From positions 3,968,001-4,032,000 of the forward strand of contig NZ_JABRVS010000001.1 in assembly GCF_013248905.1 (NCBI RefSeq): a stretch of 64,000 nt of DNA, given 5' to 3'. The notes under the pieces were generated by a model, which had not been told where the DNA came from, did not search any database, and saw only the letters and a program-made list of their open reading frames with translations. How positions within the stretch are numbered: position 1 is the stretch's first letter; every line of letters starts with the position of its first letter. Below, one piece after another: positions 33,353 through 42,714 of the stretch. The position numbers and the translations under genes were made by a program. The DNA comes from Shewanella sp. VB17. Lineage in GTDB: Bacteria; Pseudomonadota; Gammaproteobacteria; Enterobacterales; Shewanellaceae.

Positions 33353-34864
33353 ATGGATATAAGAATAAAAAGCTGTGTTGTACTATCGATAAGTCTGGCA
33401 TTGACTGTTCAGGCTGAAACATTAACCCGTGACAATGGTGCTCCAGTAGGAGACAACCAAAACTCAATCACTGCAGGTCATAATGGCAGCGTACTTTTAC
33501 AAGATGTCCAGTTAATCCAAAAATTACAACGTTTCGCTCGTGAACGTATTCCTGAGCGTGTTGTTCACGCCAGAGGCACAGGTGTTCATGGTGAATTTGT
33601 GGCCAGCGATAACCTAAGTGATCTAACCCAAGCAGCTCCATTTGCAGCGCAAGGTAAAGTGACACCTGTCTTTGTGCGTTTTTCAACGGTCATCCATTCA
33701 AAAGGCTCACCAGAAACCTTACGTGATCCACGTGGATTTGCGACACGCTTCTATTCTGATCAAGGCAATTGGGATCTCGTGGGCAATAACCTGCCAGTCT
33801 TCTTCATTCGTGATGCGATAAAATTTCCAGACATGGTGCACTCACTTAAACCTTCACCCATTACCAATATTCAAGATCCGAATCGCTACTTCGACTTCTT
33901 TAGTCATGAAGGCACGGCAACGAACATGTTAACTTGGGTGTACACAAATTTAGGCACACCTTCAAGCTACCGTAAAATGGACGGTTGGGGTGTGCATGCC
34001 TATAAGTTTATTAATGATGATAATCAAGTTAAATATGTGAAGTTTCACTGGAAAAGCCAGCAAGGTGTTGAAGGGCTAAGGCCCAATGAAGTCACCGAGA
34101 TGCAAGCTAAAAACTTTAACCACTTAACCGATGATCTCTATACTCAAATTAATCAAGGTAATTTCCCTAAATGGGATCTAAAAGTCAAAGTGCTGAGCCC
34201 TGAAGATTTGAGTAAATTCGATTATAACCCACTCGATGCAACGAAAATGTGGCTCGATGTACCAGAAACCACTGTGGGCACCATGACCCTAAACCGTGTA
34301 CCTGATAATTTCTTCCAAGAAACAGAACAAGTCGCATTTGCCCCTTCGAACTTAATTCCAGGTATCGAGCCTTCAGAAGACAAGTTGCTTCAAGGACGCA
34401 TATTCTCCTATGCCGATACACAGCTATATCGTTTAGGTGCTAATTTATCACAGATCCCGATTAACCAAACACAGGTAAAAGTGGTTAATCACAATCAAGA
34501 TGGAGCATCAAATCAAGGGCATACAGCAAGTGATATTAACTATCAGCCAAGCACACATTTAGCATTAGCCGAAGATAATCGTTATCGCTCAGTCAACACA
34601 GCTTTAACAGGAAGCGTACAGCAAAAAGTCATCCATCAACAAGATAACTTTACCCAAGCAGGGATCTTTTATCGTGGCTTAAGCAAGCAAGATAAAAGTG
34701 ATCTCATCACCAACTTATCTGGTGATTTGGGACAAGTAGAAGACGGCAATGTGAAACACCAAATGTTGAGCTACTTCTACCGAGCTGATAAAGACTTCGG
34801 TAAAAGGCTGACGAAAGCGGTCGATGGCGATCTCAGTGAAGTAAAGCAAAGAGCAAAAATGTAA
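33353..34864 (+). CDS. katB: Exported monofunctional heme catalase
   Basis: The 503-residue small-subunit clade catalase has an N-terminal signal peptide (VVLSISLALTVQA, cleavage at about 22), so it is exported, as in KatB-type enzymes. It shows the active-site His stretch RVVHARGTGVHGEFVAS, the Asn in WDLVGNNLPVFFIRDA, and the proximal heme-Tyr motif LLQGRIFSYADTQLYRLG. It breaks down hydrogen peroxide to water and oxygen. The ankyrin gene downstream is the usual partner of KatB (AnkB), which supports a periplasmic peroxide-defence pair. Confidence 0.92.
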   Translation: MDIRIKSCVVLSISLALTVQAETLTRDNGAPVGDNQNSITAGHNGSVLLQDVQLIQKLQRFARERIPERVVHARGTGVHGEFVASDNLSDLTQAAPFAAQGKVTPVFVRFSTVIHSKGSPETLRDPRGFATRFYSDQGNWDLVGNNLPVFFIRDAIKFPDMVHSLKPSPITNIQDPNRYFDFFSHEGTATNMLTWVYTNLGTPSSYRKMDGWGVHAYKFINDDNQVKYVKFHWKSQQGVEGLRPNEVTEMQAKNFNHLTDDLYTQINQGNFPKWDLKVKVLSPEDLSKFDYNPLDATKMWLDVPETTVGTMTLNRVPDNFFQETEQVAFAPSNLIPGIEPSEDKLLQGRIFSYADTQLYRLGANLSQIPINQTQVKVVNHNQDGASNQGHTASDINYQPSTHLALAEDNRYRSVNTALTGSVQQKVIHQQDNFTQAGIFYRGLSKQDKSDLITNLSGDLGQVEDGNVKHQMLSYFYRADKDFGKRLTKAVDGDLSEVKQRAKM

Positions 34865-35011
34865 TTTTTTACTCGGTATATTGATTAGAAAATAAGTCCT
34901 GTAAGTCGTTACTTTGCTGAGATCTAGCGAGCACCTCTTACAGGCAACCGGATCACAGGTTCATACTTAAATTAACCAAACCTATAGTTTCTGATATTAA
35001 AGGTGTTTTCA

Positions 35012-35647
35012 ATGAAAAAATCATTCACGATTAAATCGATACTTATTACTATCAGTGTTCCTCTGGCTGTGTTTTTCACCATATTTTGTATTACTTATTA
35101 TACGGCCAGTGCCTCAGTGCGAAAACAAGCACACGAAGGTGACAAAAGTGCGTATATAGAGCCCCTTACAAACACTGCAGCAAGTGTCCCTTCATCTATC
35201 TCTTTTTTGGATCAAACGCAGTTAACAAATAACAAAGATGAAGGAGCAATTAAAGCGACATTACTCAATGATTACTTTTTTGCTGCTGCCAGAACTGGCA
35301 ATGTCGAAGTCATTCATTATTTTGCAGAAGCCGGATTTCCTGTTGATCAGCGTAACAGCCAAAGCTATACAGCACTGATGGTGTCAGCCTATAACGGTCA
35401 AGAACAAGCTATTGAGGCACTACTCAATCATGGCGCAAATGCATGCTTGCAGGATAAACGTGGAAATACCGCGATTATGGGGGCTGTTATCAAAGCTGAA
35501 TTCGCCATTATGAAGCAACTTTACCGCCAAGACTGTGATGCTAAGTTAACCAATAAATCCGGTATGACACTGGAAGAATTCGCTCAATATTGGGGACAAA
35601 GTCAGCAGTTACAAAAGGCTAGCCTAGCGGCCAAGCAACAAATGTAG
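35012..35647 (+). CDS. Membrane-anchored ankyrin-repeat protein (AnkB-like)
   Basis: ATG 35012 follows AAAGGTG. The 211-residue protein begins with a signal anchor (KSILITISVPLAVFFTIFCI). Three to four ankyrin units follow: DYFFAAARTGNVEVIHYFAE, QSYTALMVSAYNGQEQAIEA, and GNTAIMGAVIKAEFAIMKQL. In Pseudomonas, AnkB sits next to katB and is needed for full catalase activity, so here it probably forms a scaffold for the exported catalase, 147 bases upstream. Confidence 0.88.
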   Translation: MKKSFTIKSILITISVPLAVFFTIFCITYYTASASVRKQAHEGDKSAYIEPLTNTAASVPSSISFLDQTQLTNNKDEGAIKATLLNDYFFAAARTGNVEVIHYFAEAGFPVDQRNSQSYTALMVSAYNGQEQAIEALLNHGANACLQDKRGNTAIMGAVIKAEFAIMKQLYRQDCDAKLTNKSGMTLEEFAQYWGQSQQLQKASLAAKQQM

Positions 35648-35708
35648 TCATAGCGCTGTGCTGATTAATTTCAGACTAATGAGCGAAAAACACTCAACTT
35701 AGAATCTG

Positions 35709-37061
35709 TTACTGACAAGATTGTGCATAAAGATCACTGACCCAAGCGCTATTATCGATAAAAGGGTTTCTATTTTTCTGCCACTCAAAGATGCGATTAT
35801 TACGCCGACGTTCCCAATCGCTAACAGGATCTTGTTGATGCCAACGAAGAAGCATGCAGCGATCACCAAGTAAAGCTTGGCCAACTTGAGTAATACCATT
35901 AGCAATCGTTAAGTTAGGTGTACCACTACTATCATTGCCTTCATACCTGATATCCATATAGAAAACCATACGTGCGACGTCACCCTTAATGTCATCTTTG
36001 GGCTCAAAACTATCTGAATCAACATAATTACCTGGTGCTTCAGATATCTCACTGCCTCCGAGAGCAAAATCCTTATTACCTCGACTGCTGTTAACAGTCA
36101 CATCTGCTGGTCGTAGATGATGCATATCGGTATAAGCATGCATGTTACTGTCAGGGAAACCATGACTTTTCGCCCACACATGTTCACGATTCCATGCATC
36201 GAGTGAATGGCTCATGCCAACACGGTTTATTTTTGGCTCAGAGCGACCTGTGTATAACAAGATCACATTGTTACTATTGGCAGGATCTTCATCGGCATAA
36301 CCTAATCCGTCCCATACTTCACGGTAACTTAACTGCTTATGCCCCTTAATGATCACATTTAAACGGTCTTTTAATGCCGCGCCTGATTGGCCTATTGCAT
36401 CAGCATAATAAGTGGCAAAGTCATACTCACTATGGCTTTTATCTGGGCCAGTCTTATCGTCTTCTGTAAGATACTGAAACACGATACTCACATCACTAAA
36501 CGCTTCATAAGCATAGATATTAATATAATATCTCCCAGCCGTAGGACTGGTGACCAAACACTGCTCATTATTGCCTGTTAAGTAAGATGCACAATCATGT
36601 GTATCTAACCTTGGCTCACGACCTTGTCGCAAATAAAGATCCCCATCTCCCCTTCCCCCCATCATGGTCACACTGACTTGAGTCACGCCAACAGGAAGAT
36701 CCGCTATGTATTTCAATGTTTGCCCAGTATTAGCACTCAAATTGACCTTAGTCTGATCATTGTCAAGTTGGTCATATCCAGTCGCCTTGCGATCATCACA
36801 ATTGATCGTCAACAATCCAGAATCTTGATTAACCGCCTTATCAATCGATGGCCAATCTGCAACGAATTGAGTACTGTTTGTTGTCGTTCGATATTGACTT
36901 AAATCGACTTCAGTACATCCTGCATTAAACCGTTCAATATTCTCCACCACGGCATCATTATTTAGCGTACCGTATAAAGCTTCACTCATAAACACACTAG
37001 CATTGACGTTAAATGCAAATACAGGCAAGAGCAACATTAGAGGTAAGGTGAATATTTTCAT
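35709..37061 (-). CDS. Secreted endonuclease I with N-terminal PPC-like domain
   Basis: The 450-residue protein has a signal peptide (MKIFTLPLMLLLPVFAFNVN). A PPC-type beta domain at about 95-195 reads VSVTMMGGRGDGDLYLRQG and AGRYYINIYAYEAFSDVSI. An endonuclease I catalytic domain at about 215-450 has the motif NREHVWAKSHGFPDS, DMHHLRPADVTVNSSRGNKD, and ERRRNNRIFEWQKNRNPFID. This family cuts DNA outside the cell, giving phosphorus or nucleotides, or degrading biofilm and neutrophil-trap DNA. Cysteines in the mature part suggest disulphides. Confidence 0.92.
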   Translation of the reverse strand: MKIFTLPLMLLLPVFAFNVNASVFMSEALYGTLNNDAVVENIERFNAGCTEVDLSQYRTTTNSTQFVADWPSIDKAVNQDSGLLTINCDDRKATGYDQLDNDQTKVNLSANTGQTLKYIADLPVGVTQVSVTMMGGRGDGDLYLRQGREPRLDTHDCASYLTGNNEQCLVTSPTAGRYYINIYAYEAFSDVSIVFQYLTEDDKTGPDKSHSEYDFATYYADAIGQSGAALKDRLNVIIKGHKQLSYREVWDGLGYADEDPANSNNVILLYTGRSEPKINRVGMSHSLDAWNREHVWAKSHGFPDSNMHAYTDMHHLRPADVTVNSSRGNKDFALGGSEISEAPGNYVDSDSFEPKDDIKGDVARMVFYMDIRYEGNDSSGTPNLTIANGITQVGQALLGDRCMLLRWHQQDPVSDWERRRNNRIFEWQKNRNPFIDNSAWVSDLYAQSCQ

Positions 37062-37271
37062 CAGCGAGACCCATTTGTTATTATAGAATTCAATTCATCA
37101 TAGAACTGATCACCCATATTTCCCATCCATCTTAAATGAATAAAGGAAACATAATGTTTACAATAACCAAACAAGATTACAGTTTAATTATTAGCGTAAT
37201 AAAAAGACCTCAATCAATGAAATATTATACTCAAAAGGATAAAAATGGTGTCTGCGGAACTCAACAGCTAT

Positions 37272-38600
37272 CTAGACTCTTGCTTGCTGCAAATATTGAG
37301 TCATTTCAACTTCAGGCACCATACCGCCGCCAGTAGCCCAAACCACATGAGTCGCATTAGCCAGCAAACCTTTAAGTCCCATACGCTCAAGATATGCTTC
37401 GTTATTCAATACATGAACAATACCAGGTACTCCAGCCAAAGCTGAAGGTTCTAATTTGAGACCTTCAGTATCATACATCATACCCAATAGTCGATACATC
37501 TCATCATCACTAATGGTGATATAACCATCGATCATTCGTTCCATCGCCTTACCAACAAAGCCTGAAGCACGCCCTACTGCCAATCCATCTGCTGCAGTGA
37601 TATTGTCAATCCCAAGATCCTGCACTGCTATTTTATCATGCAGCCCAGTGTGAACGCCTAATAACATACAGGGTGATTGTGTCGGCTCAGCGAAGATACA
37701 GTGTACATTATCACCGAAGGCTTGCTTAAGACCAAAAGCGATCCCACCGGGACCACCACCAACACCGCAAGGCAAGTAGACAAACAATGGATGCTTTGTA
37801 TCGACAACCACTTCTTGTTCAATAAGTTGCTGCTTTAGTCGTTCACCCGCAACCGCATAACCTAAAAACAACGAAGTCGAGTTTTCATCGTCGACAAAGT
37901 GACAACATGGATCGGCCTCAGCTTCAATGCGGCCACGCTCAACTGCAATACTGTAATCGAATTCATATTCAACCACATTAACCCCATGACTGCGCAAACG
38001 ATCTTTTTTCCATTGACGAGCATCGGCTGACATATGCACGCTTACCCTAAAACCTAAACAAGCACCAATAATGCCAATCGACAAACCTAAATTTCCAGTG
38101 GATCCGACAGCTATCTTATATTGGTTAAAAAAAGCCCTACACACATCACTATCAAGCTTACTGTAATCATCATCAAGTTTAAGGATCCCTGCGTTAAGTG
38201 CTAACCTTTCTGCATGTTGCAGCACCTCATGAATTCCACCTCTGGCTTTAATCGAACCCGATATAGGCAACTGAGCATCTAGTTTGATCATCATTTTACC
38301 TAAAAGCTTTGTCTCATAACGTTCACTTAAGGCTATTTGCATTGTCGAAATAGCAAGTAAAGGTGACTCTATGATCCCTTTACTTGCTATTGTTTCAGGA
38401 AATACACGACAAAGAAACGATGCAAATCTCGCCAATCTGTCACTGGTTTCTTTCACATCAACCTCAGTCAATTCGACATAAGGTAATGCTTCAGCATAAC
38501 TTGTCACATTAGGATTAAACCAACTTAAGGGCTTAAGGCTCATTAACTCGGCCACTAAAGGGAATTCATTCACTAATTGCACTATTTCTTGTTTATTCAT
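37272..38600 (-). CDS. dsdA: D-serine dehydratase (D-serine ammonia-lyase)
   Basis: This 442-residue fold-type II PLP enzyme has the PLP-lysine motif SGSIKARGG, the GSTGNLGLSIG loop, the tetraglycine-like phosphate site LPCGVGGGPGGIAFG, and the C-terminal THVVWATGGGMVPE. It deaminates D-serine to pyruvate and ammonia. The length matches E. coli DsdA (442). No dsdC regulator or dsdX transporter is adjacent, so uptake and control are elsewhere. Confidence 0.95.
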   Translation of the reverse strand: MNKQEIVQLVNEFPLVAELMSLKPLSWFNPNVTSYAEALPYVELTEVDVKETSDRLARFASFLCRVFPETIASKGIIESPLLAISTMQIALSERYETKLLGKMMIKLDAQLPISGSIKARGGIHEVLQHAERLALNAGILKLDDDYSKLDSDVCRAFFNQYKIAVGSTGNLGLSIGIIGACLGFRVSVHMSADARQWKKDRLRSHGVNVVEYEFDYSIAVERGRIEAEADPCCHFVDDENSTSLFLGYAVAGERLKQQLIEQEVVVDTKHPLFVYLPCGVGGGPGGIAFGLKQAFGDNVHCIFAEPTQSPCMLLGVHTGLHDKIAVQDLGIDNITAADGLAVGRASGFVGKAMERMIDGYITISDDEMYRLLGMMYDTEGLKLEPSALAGVPGIVHVLNNEAYLERMGLKGLLANATHVVWATGGGMVPEVEMTQYLQQARV

Positions 38601-38837
38601 ACGTCACATTTTCCTACATGAAGCGAGATAATCATTACGTTTAACATCGCTGGTACTGGCAACACAATGACATAACTCATCTTATCAAGCTATTTAGGAG
38701 ATGAAATAATTGACATAATAAAAGTAATACTAATCCGCAAGTGATGACTAAACTGAACACATTTCAATCCAAATGGTGTAGTATCCTTATCATCAAAAAA
38801 TAACCTATTTATCTATTCAATAGTGTAAGGAGAAAAC

Positions 38838-39341
38838 TTGATTGTTGCTGAAACTGAACGGCTCATATTACGTCGCTTTACCGCGGAAGATAAACAAGCC
38901 ATTTTTCTGTTAAATAGCATTCCAGAGATATTAACCTACATCCCTGGAGAGCCTATGTCATCGGTTAAACAAGCTGAAGATATCTTAAATGAACTTATTT
39001 TTCCTCATTATGAGCAGTTTGGCTTTGGTCGCTGGGCAGTTGAGCATAAAATGGATAACAAGGTGATTGGATTTTGTGGGCCGATATTTGTACAAGAGTT
39101 TAATGAGGTCGAACTAGGTTATCGCTATCTTCCAGAATATTGGGGAAAAGGGATCGGTTTTGAAGCAGCTAATGCTTCACTTGCTGAAATGCCAAGTTTG
39201 AGCATAAATAATATCATCGCCCTTATCTTGTTAGGTAACAAAGGTTCCGAAGCTCTGGCTAAAAAAATCGGTATGACTGAACGAGGACGAGATAGTTTTA
39301 TGGGACATAAGGTCAATGTATTCCAAAAAAATATAATATAA
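38838..39341 (+). CDS. GNAT-family N-acetyltransferase
   Basis: The start is TTG 38838 with AAGGAG at good spacing. The 167-residue protein begins IVAETERLILRRFTAEDKQA, a RimJ-type pattern, with YLPEYWGKGIGFEAANASL as the acetyl-CoA pyrophosphate loop and GNKGSEALAKKIGMTERG near the end. Substrate unknown. Confidence 0.9.
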   Translation: MIVAETERLILRRFTAEDKQAIFLLNSIPEILTYIPGEPMSSVKQAEDILNELIFPHYEQFGFGRWAVEHKMDNKVIGFCGPIFVQEFNEVELGYRYLPEYWGKGIGFEAANASLAEMPSLSINNIIALILLGNKGSEALAKKIGMTERGRDSFMGHKVNVFQKNII

Positions 39342-39660
39342 AACACCTTACTGGTATGAATATATAGTCACATATTATGTTCTAAAATCATTTTAATTAT
39401 CCCGAAGAAATCAATACACAATTTTACTTTCATGTATTTTTAAAAATACTTTTCACTTTTACACCTCAATCATTGCTATATCAATTTCATCATATCCACA
39501 TTAAAAATAAAAACTAAAGTGTATGTTATAAAGTAAAAAGTAACCCTTACCACCTAGTGGTCGTACCTGATATTCATTGCTAAAATATAATTCATCTTTA
39601 ATATGCGCTTCCTTATTTAAAATAAATCCAAATAATATATTACATTTACCAAGGGAACAT
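39342..39660. other. AT-rich gap upstream of the ADP-ribosylating toxin gene
   Basis: No gene is seen. An open frame extends upstream from the toxin ATG to a TTG at 39577, but the ribosome site AAGGGA before ATG 39661 and the signal peptide there fix the start. The rest is very AT-rich, as in the toxin genes themselves. Confidence 0.5.
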
Positions 39661-42234
39661 ATGACAAGTAAATTATCTCTGAGTATAAGCTTCACCATTG
39701 CATTAACTCTCAATCCATTCTATGTATTAGCCGATATATCTAACAATGAAGTTAACTTACCAACTCAATCAACATCACCAGACCCATTAGCTATACGTTA
39801 TGATCAAGCTTGGAAAATAAGTTTTGCTCGAGATCATGCCCAAATTGTTCAGCAGATCCCGGACCCTCAAATGATCGCGGCCAAAGAATTAAAAAAGGCA
39901 TTAGAAAAACACAATTATCACGATATAGATCCAGACAATACCTTCTACAACTATTTTGATGGTGCCGTTAACAGTCCAAGGAGCTATAACGGTTGGGAAC
40001 ATTTCACTCAACCAAAAAGGTCTTATACCTTAACTCAGGCCGCAATACTGAATGTTTTTAATCAATTTCGTGACAGTTTTCCCGGAGAGATAGATCTCTA
40101 CACTGGTGTTTATAAGCAAGGAATAGGGGCAAGCCGTTATAATGAAAACAATGATGTTCGGCTGCTTTCTTCCAAATTATGGGACATCGCCTATTACGAT
40201 CTCGATATTCAGGCTTCGTACACCGCGGCGCTAAAAGATTTTTGGCAAACTTATGGCGAAAAATTTACTCATCTAATGCGCGATAGTTTCGCTTTTTCTG
40301 CCTACCAACAATACCAACTTGGCTTACTTACCCAAGCACAATACCAACTCGCCAATGCCATTATTAAAGGTCAACGTTCACAAGATATTTATGTCTACCG
40401 TTTTGATATTTATGGCTACGATGCAACTGACATTTTAGTTATAGAGCAGCAGGGCCATGACGCAGGTTTACTTTATATCCCAGGCTCTGCTCAGGCCTTT
40501 ATTCCTTTTAATAATGAACGTCATTTAAAAAAGATTATTTATAAAGCAATACAAACCGACAAATCAAAACTGGCATTAGCTAAGCACTTCAGCCTATATG
40601 ATCGCCAAGATGGTGTCAGCTATTACGGTATCAATTCAGCATTAAACGGATTAGCAGATAATTCATGGGATGACTCTTATTTAATGGAGAAAAAACATCC
40701 GATTTATGATGATGTATTTGCACGCCTAACTGAACTACAAAAAGCCAGAATGGCCAGTGATGGTGATACTGTCATAAAATCTAATAGTGAATCAGAGCGC
40801 GACTATATTCTTAGCACCACTTATTCCTTATTCACCGTATTACCCATTATGGATGTTATATTACCAGAACTCGGCATACCAATCACTCTGGCTATTGGTT
40901 CGACTCAACTTGGATTAAGTATTGATCAGTCTATCAACGGCGACACATTAGCAGAACGCTTACAAGGCACTAAAATGACGGCGGTTAACACTGCCCTACT
41001 TGCTGCTACAGCGGTCATTCCAACGGTTGCAAAATATGGCCGTAATGTGTCCGAATCTCTCGTGACTGTTTCGGAAAGCATGGATAACCAAATCCTTTTA
41101 AATCCGGGTATTACTGAATCTGAAATGACAGGCTTCACTCATATCCCCAAAATTATCGAGCACCCTCAGACCGGTGAAGAATTGCTTGGGGTAACACTCA
41201 CTGATCAACCCAGAAATGTATTGCTTAAAGCAGATGGTTTTGGAATGTACAAGGAAGTTGATCCATTAAGTGGACGTATTATTTCGGATGCACGCGTAAT
41301 GCGAACGCTGTCCTATGACACTGGCGAGGTACAATGGCTGAGTCGTGGTGGTTTAAAAGGTGGTGGCGTCAGTGAGTCAGGAGAAGAAGTTGGGGGGTCA
41401 GTCAACTCAGAACAAAGCAATGAAAATACAGTACAGTCTGAAATATTATTGCCAGAAGATCTCCCACAACGACCAGGATTGGGTGGTTCCGGCTATGCAC
41501 AAATGGGAGGGCGTCTTGATGATGTCACTCGCGATTTTTTAGAGCTTGAGATGAAAGTCGATCCTTATGCCAAATTAAATGATGTGAAAGCGCTGCATCG
41601 TTTAAATCAACAAGCTCAAACAGAAATCGAAAACATGCCATTTTTACGCAGTTATGAAACTGAATTAACGGGTATAACAACGTTTAGAGGAGATGAACGC
41701 TTACCTGATGAGTTATTCCACAGCGGTTTTAATCGCAGAGTGGGCCCCGTTGAATATATCAGTTTAGCTGAACACACCAAAGCCATTCGTGGTGTGATAT
41801 CAACCAGCACAAATGAATCTGTTGCTGTCAGTTACGCCATTCATAACCAACGAGGTTATGTTTACGCTATCGAACTCAATCACGGTGGCGTTGCTGTGAA
41901 TACTTCATTGCGCGGTGAAACCTTACATGAAGTCGCCACCCTTAATATTCCACCAGAAGATATTATGTTTGCCGTTGGGCCCTTTAACAATACTGAAGTT
42001 AACCTTAGCATCATCAAAGAAAAAGTCGATGCTAGAACCGCTGAACTATTGATTAACCCACATGCGACTGCATCGGCAGAGGTTGCTGACGCGGCATTTG
42101 AGAAGCTCAAAACCACCTTAAAATACGATTTAAGCCCTGAAATGTCTTTTACGGAACGCTATGAAAACCGCCAAGATCTTTTTTGGCATGAAGATGAAGC
42201 CATAATAGAGCCAATAGTTGAAACCATACATTAA
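39661..42234 (+). CDS. Exported multidomain toxin with pertussis/cholera-type ADP-ribosyltransferase domain
   Basis: From ATG 39661 (CAAGGGAACAT before it) the protein has 857 residues with a signal peptide (SLSISFTIALTLNPFYVLAD). Residues 50-390 resemble the large N-terminal domain seen in dermonecrotic/DUF6543-type toxins. A hydrophobic segment at about 390-460 (FTVLPIMDVILPELGIPITL; ALLAATAVIP) could serve membrane insertion. A Gly/Ser-rich linker follows. The C-terminal ART domain has TFRGDERLPDELFHSGF with Arg676, the STS motif at 714-716 (GVISTSTNESVAVSYA), and HEVATLNIPPEDI with the likely catalytic Glu757. This R-STS-E order matches cholera and pertussis toxins; the usual second Glu two residues earlier is Leu. 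Target unknown. Confidence 0.82.
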   Translation: MTSKLSLSISFTIALTLNPFYVLADISNNEVNLPTQSTSPDPLAIRYDQAWKISFARDHAQIVQQIPDPQMIAAKELKKALEKHNYHDIDPDNTFYNYFDGAVNSPRSYNGWEHFTQPKRSYTLTQAAILNVFNQFRDSFPGEIDLYTGVYKQGIGASRYNENNDVRLLSSKLWDIAYYDLDIQASYTAALKDFWQTYGEKFTHLMRDSFAFSAYQQYQLGLLTQAQYQLANAIIKGQRSQDIYVYRFDIYGYDATDILVIEQQGHDAGLLYIPGSAQAFIPFNNERHLKKIIYKAIQTDKSKLALAKHFSLYDRQDGVSYYGINSALNGLADNSWDDSYLMEKKHPIYDDVFARLTELQKARMASDGDTVIKSNSESERDYILSTTYSLFTVLPIMDVILPELGIPITLAIGSTQLGLSIDQSINGDTLAERLQGTKMTAVNTALLAATAVIPTVAKYGRNVSESLVTVSESMDNQILLNPGITESEMTGFTHIPKIIEHPQTGEELLGVTLTDQPRNVLLKADGFGMYKEVDPLSGRIISDARVMRTLSYDTGEVQWLSRGGLKGGGVSESGEEVGGSVNSEQSNENTVQSEILLPEDLPQRPGLGGSGYAQMGGRLDDVTRDFLELEMKVDPYAKLNDVKALHRLNQQAQTEIENMPFLRSYETELTGITTFRGDERLPDELFHSGFNRRVGPVEYISLAEHTKAIRGVISTSTNESVAVSYAIHNQRGYVYAIELNHGGVAVNTSLRGETLHEVATLNIPPEDIMFAVGPFNNTEVNLSIIKEKVDARTAELLINPHATASAEVADAAFEKLKTTLKYDLSPEMSFTERYENRQDLFWHEDEAIIEPIVETIH

Positions 42235-42269
42235 CGGCTAAAATAGGCAATAAAGCTTAAAAGTATACA

Positions 42270-42304
42270 AAGCATAGAGCTGAAAATAATTCAGCTCTAT
42301 GCTT
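42270..42304 (+). terminator. Strong hairpin after the ADP-ribosylating toxin gene
   Basis: The 15-bp perfect stem AAGCATAGAGCTGAA / TTCAGCTCTATGCTT with a 5-base loop lies 36 bases after the stop. It separates the first toxin gene from the next gene, which therefore needs its own promoter. Confidence 0.8.
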
Positions 42305-42417
42305 CATTAAATATAGCCATGCATGTCAACAACCACTTAAACAATAAGTATTAACATCTAACAAACAACCCATGTAACTTTTCGATAGTTAATCAAATAA
42401 TGCCACACCATCAACAC

Positions 42418-42508
42418 ACGATAAAACTATAAAACAAAACCAACCGACACGAAACAACAACATACGATAAAACTATAAAACAAAACCAACCGACACGAAA
42501 CAACAACA
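42418..42508. repeat. 46-bp perfect tandem repeat, two copies
   Basis: The unit starting ACGATAAAACTATAAAACAA and continuing CCAACCGACACGAAACAACA is repeated without change at 42418 and 42464. It lies in the 480-base gap before the 862-residue gene. A further pair, ATCAGATTAATTCA at about 42567 and 42599, follows nearby. Confidence 0.9.
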
Positions 42509-42714
42509 CATATTGATAAACTTAAAAACCAAAAAAGATACATCAATTCATTTTATTTCGTATCAAATCAGATTAATTCAACACTTTTCATATCTTATCA
42601 GATTAATTCACAATCATTCACAACCCTATTTATTTGTTGTCATTAAAATAAAGATCACAATTTCACTCAAGCTGATCACAGATGGCTTAACTTCATCAAG
42701 AACTCCTTATATTT

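Noticed and set aside
37136..37336. 66-codon plus-strand ORF between the endonuclease and dsdA
   Set aside because: It runs into the 3' end of dsdA on the other strand, has no family features and a poor start context.
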